Origin: Microcoleaceae cyanobacterium UBA11344 | GTDB lineage: Bacteria > Cyanobacteriota > Cyanobacteriia > Cyanobacteriales > Microcoleaceae | DNA: 8,162 nt | Reading direction: 5' to 3' | Assembly: GCA_003483675.1 (NCBI GenBank) | Contig: DMYK01000027.1 | Coordinates: 1-8,162, forward strand | Shown here: positions 6,577-8,162 of the stretch, one piece after another | Numbering within the stretch: the first letter of the stretch is position 1 | Layout: each line of letters starts with the position of its first letter | Made by a program: the position numbers and the translations under genes | The notes under the pieces: model-generated | The model's database searches: none | What the model saw: only the letters and a program-made list of their open reading frames with translations | What the model was told of the DNA's origin: nothing

Positions 6577-6604
6577 TTGATGATTGTAGCCGATCGCCTA
6601 CAAT
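6577..6604 (+). promoter_or_regulatory. Promoter overlapped by a 22-base near-palindrome, upstream of the antitoxin pseudogene
   Basis: TTGATG (6577-6582) and TACAAT (6599-6604) are spaced by 16 bases and fit a sigma-70 type promoter. The spacer and -10 box are covered by ATTGTAG-C-CGATCG-C-CTACAAT (6583-6604), a palindrome with only one mismatched pair. The ATG of the decayed antitoxin follows 28 bases later. Operators in this position are typical for autoregulated ribbon-helix-helix antitoxins. The central CGATCG could instead reflect a diverged HIP1 site. Confidence 0.5.
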
Positions 6605-6632
6605 AGAATCAACACTCATATTCTCAAATATC

Positions 6633-6895
6633 ATGCAAATTGTTTTGCCTCCTGAAGTCGAAGCTAGGAGTGCAGCGCTTTCCTCACCAGCGGCAAATAC
6701 AACAGTGCGATCGACGTTATCCTTGCAGCGATTAAACTACTCGAACAACAGCAAGACATTTATCAAGGAAGACTGCAAGAAATCCAACGAGACGCACTCA
6801 TTGGACATCTTGCATCCCAACGCGGTGAAGTCAAGGACGGTGCAACCGCAATGACACAAATTCGAGCTAATTTGCGATCGCGCGATCGAGAGTAA
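6633..6895 (+). pseudogene. Frameshifted ParD-like (ribbon-helix-helix) antitoxin remnant
   Basis: Three reading frames must be joined to read one protein. Frame A from the ATG at 6633 gives MQIVLPPEVEA; frame B from about 6670 gives VQRF; frame C from 6683 gives LTSGKYNSAIDVILAAIKLL and continues to the TAA at 6893-6895, ending in IRANLRSRDRE. The joined product has the order of ParD-type antitoxins: an N-terminal beta strand, a '.SGKY.SA.DVI.A.I.LLEQQ' helical core, and a C-terminal 'RGEV.DG..AM..IRA.L' toxin-binding tail. Each switch is a +1 shift, at about 6666-6669 and at the TTTCCTC at 6679-6685, so removing two bases restores an 86-residue frame, the normal size. No ParE toxin follows; the next gene is convergent after 20 bases. 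A HIP1 octamer (6874-6881) lies within the coding tail. Sequencing error at both sites is the alternative explanation. Confidence 0.8.
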
Positions 6896-6915
6896 AACAG
6901 AATTTCCTAAACACC

Positions 6916-7251
6916 CTAAGCAACACCATAGTTCGTAAACTGCCTTGCATAGGGAGGTTGAAGCCCCAAAACAATATCCTCCCGCGCCACACCCATCAGC
7001 ACCAACTCCTCACCAATCAGTTCATCAGTTTGATTGCGTTGAATCCAGACTTTTTCATTGCGGATATCTAAGTGGATCGGGCAACTATAAATCCGGTTGT
7101 GACCGTCCCAACCTAAATCTAATATCTGATAATGGTCATGTTCTGTGTCAAATAATACCTGAATTTCAATGTCGCCATTGATGGGTTTAGTCTTACTATA
7201 TTCCATCAGGAAAGTGCGAACAATCTGCCGATATTTAGCTAATCGATCCAT
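6916..7251 (-). CDS. xisI: XisI-like protein (fdxN element excision controlling factor family)
   Basis: 111-aa protein of the XisI family, the normal length. Seen: N-terminal M-D-x-L-x-x-Y-R-Q-I (1-10), then ILDLGWDGHNRIYSCPIHLDI (43-63) with the family hallmark GWDG (47-50) and a C-x-I-H-L-D-I strand, the VWIQRNQTD strand (68-76), and the C-terminal IVLGLQPPYAR plus YGVA ending. In Anabaena sp. PCC 7120 xisH and xisI are needed, together with the recombinase XisF, for excision of the fdxN element. Many cyanobacteria carry additional XisH/XisI pairs with no such element, and what those do is unknown. The ATG lies inside the last codons of xisH (13-base overlap), so translation is probably coupled. 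No recombinase or nif gene is present here. Confidence 0.93.
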   Translation of the reverse strand: MDRLAKYRQIVRTFLMEYSKTKPINGDIEIQVLFDTEHDHYQILDLGWDGHNRIYSCPIHLDIRNEKVWIQRNQTDELIGEELVLMGVAREDIVLGLQPPYARQFTNYGVA

Positions 7252-7658
7252 TCCACAATCACCTCATTAGTAGGGTCATATACCAACAACTTCAAATCGT
7301 ACTCAGCTATCGCCGCTTGAGGCAAAGCACGAGAGAAAAATGAATTATAGGCTGCGATGGGAACTGCCAAATAGAGCGATCGATCTGGCTCCAGACTCCT
7401 GAGTGCTAGTCGATAATTCAGAAATTGACCGAGGGCTAGGTGGAAATCAAACATGGCTGATTCACTCAGAAAGCTTTTAACCTCCACCGCAATCTTCTGC
7501 AAACCTCGCTCTGCGACTAGAAGCTGTTCCGCTCCCAAGTCAATCCTGAGTCGATCGTCTTTGCTAAACTTTAGCTTCAGCGGATCGTGGGTAATCACCC
7601 AATTATCCTTCAATAGAGCGGATTTCACAGACTCATGGAAAACATCCCTAGCCGACAT
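7239..7658 (-). CDS. xisH: XisH-like protein with endonuclease-like fold
   Basis: 139-aa XisH family protein, the normal length. Seen: N-terminal M-S-A-R-D-V-F-H-E-S-V-K (1-12), W20-V-I-T-H-D-P (20-26), then RIDLGAEQLLVAER (38-51) and the strand IAVEVKSF (56-63). D40, E59 and K61 fit the D...ExK active-site pattern of PD-(D/E)XK nucleases, to which the XisH fold is related; catalytic activity has not been shown to my knowledge. ALGQFLNYRLAL (75-86), YLAVP (96-100) and the C-terminal VYDPTNEVIVEWI are also family-typical. All putative catalytic residues are kept, so the gene looks intact. It overlaps xisI by 13 bases and sits 70 bases downstream of a DUF433 gene on the same strand. The ribosome binding site is weak (GAG, 9 bases upstream). 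Confidence 0.93.
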   Translation of the reverse strand: MSARDVFHESVKSALLKDNWVITHDPLKLKFSKDDRLRIDLGAEQLLVAERGLQKIAVEVKSFLSESAMFDFHLALGQFLNYRLALRSLEPDRSLYLAVPIAAYNSFFSRALPQAAIAEYDLKLLVYDPTNEVIVEWID

Positions 7659-7728
7659 AGACTTTACTCAAAGACCTTGTTTCTATTCTATCCCAACCCA
7701 ATCTTCTCATACCTAAAAGCGATGCCAC

Positions 7729-8040
7729 TTACAACAACCCCTTAGCTCGCATTTTCACGAAAAATGGTGAAGGCGAAAGCAGAGATTTTTCCTGTTGTAC
7801 CTGCTCCCATTCTGCACGAATTTCCTGCTCAATTTCAGCTTGAAAGTCGAAGTAATAAGCCATCGCTGCATGAGCCTCCGACTGCATCAAATAAGGATGC
7901 TGGCGGCACATTTCTTCCACTGACCAACCATAAGCTAGATAATCCATCACAATCTGAGCAACCCGCACGCGGGGTATCCGCTGCAACCGTGCGGGTTGAC
8001 CCGCTACTTTCTCGATATGAGGATAAATTATTGATAGCAT
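7729..8040 (-). CDS. DUF433-like antitoxin, divergent copy without DUF5615 partner
   Basis: 103-aa protein recognisable as DUF433 mainly by its second half: YGWSVEEMCRQHPYL (37-51), EAHAAMAYYFDFQAEIEQE (55-73) and the SPSPFFVKMRA tail (89-99), which align with VHAAMTYYYDRREEID and SPPSPLQEKLRA of the copy at 813-1133. The N-terminal G-G-K-P-R-I-x-G-x-R-I motif of the family is replaced by GQPARLQRIPRVRV (14-27), as in a divergent subfamily. Normally a DUF5615 gene follows at once; here the next gene on this strand is xisH after 70 bases. It may therefore be an orphan antitoxin or may have been recruited to the xisH-xisI transcript. The start at 8040 has only a weak GGA 8 bases upstream. Confidence 0.75.
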   Translation of the reverse strand: MLSIIYPHIEKVAGQPARLQRIPRVRVAQIVMDYLAYGWSVEEMCRQHPYLMQSEAHAAMAYYFDFQAEIEQEIRAEWEQVQQEKSLLSPSPFFVKMRAKGLL

Positions 8041-8162
8041 AATTACATTCCAAACTAAAATCGCTCAATAGTTAAGTTAAAAAATGAAGCACATTGTACA
8101 ATCTTGTTTGATTATAGCCTAAGAAATTAGGAGACGGCAGTGCCCTTCTTCGTGTCAACTTA
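8041..8162. other. Upstream region of the orphan DUF433 gene
   Basis: No gene is seen. On the - strand there is a consensus -10 box TATAAT at 8116-8111 and another, TACAAT, at 8098-8093, the latter within the perfect 10-base palindrome ATTGTACAAT (8093-8102). Neither has a convincing -35 box at 16-18 bases. A consensus TTGACA at 8158-8153 is too far from both. The palindrome could be an operator for the DUF433 protein. Confidence 0.4.

Noticed and set aside
6440..6634. 64-codon open frame on the - strand ending near the HTH gene.
   Set aside because: Its central residues (KETGFFTK...KKPGFWA) are simply the translated arms of the inverted repeat; no ribosome binding site and no family resemblance.
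6480..6854. 124-codon open frame on the + strand.
   Set aside because: It runs through the inverted-repeat element, the promoter and the first frame of the decayed antitoxin, then continues in the wrong frame. Only its part from 6633 has meaning, as frame A of the pseudogene.
6916..7658. An fdxN-type excision element border associated with xisH/xisI.
   Set aside because: No recombinase, no nif sequence and no recognisable pair of direct repeats that could be att sites is seen in the window.
7764..8042. 92-codon + strand open frame, and a 77-codon - strand frame at 7835-8068.
   Set aside because: Both are shadows of the DUF433 gene at 7729-8040, which has clear family motifs.
8153..8158. Consensus TTGACA on the - strand as a -35 box for the orphan DUF433 gene.
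   Set aside because: The nearest good -10 box (8116-8111) is 36 bases away, far outside the usable range.

Overview
The window looks like accessory DNA from a filamentous cyanobacterium, probably of the Oscillatoriales/Nostocales type. Three things point there: copies of the cyanobacterial HIP1 octamer GCGATCGC (1474-1481, 1508-1515, 6874-6881), an XisH/XisI pair, and gene families that are heavily expanded in cyanobacteria (Uma2 nucleases, DUF433/DUF5615 pairs, bacterial dynamin-like proteins). The assignment rests on these features alone and no species can be named. There is no rRNA, tRNA, CRISPR array, transposase or recombinase gene.

Layout. On the + strand, 33-674 is a Uma2-family nuclease with a strong ribosome binding site. 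It is followed by a DUF433 antitoxin-like gene (813-1133) and an overlapping DUF5615 PIN-like toxin candidate (1126-1461). A short convergent gap carrying two HIP1 octamers, one inside a terminator-like hairpin, separates these from two large dynamin-like GTPases on the - strand. The upstream gene of that pair (3605-5536, 643 aa once the start is corrected) has no clear membrane segment. The downstream gene (1538-3526, 662 aa) has a hydrophobic 'paddle' region. A 385-base divergent intergenic region with several inverted repeats leads to a small LuxR-type helix-turn-helix protein (5922-6443).

The region 6444-6915 holds no intact gene, but it is not empty. It contains a 65-base element with perfect 16-base terminal inverted repeats, a good promoter overlapped by a 22-base near-palindrome, and a decayed ParD-like antitoxin gene (6633-6895) that is readable only through two single-base frameshifts. 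Beyond it, on the - strand, lie xisI, xisH (overlapping by 13 bases) and a second DUF433 gene without a DUF5615 partner.

Taken together, the window is a small conflict/defence-type island: one intact toxin-antitoxin-like pair, one orphan antitoxin-like gene, one dead antitoxin, two nuclease-fold proteins (Uma2 and XisH), and a two-gene dynamin operon facing a possible HTH regulator. The dynamin pair, with one membrane-inserting and one apparently soluble partner, is the best candidate for an interesting system. A joint role with the HTH gene is inference only.
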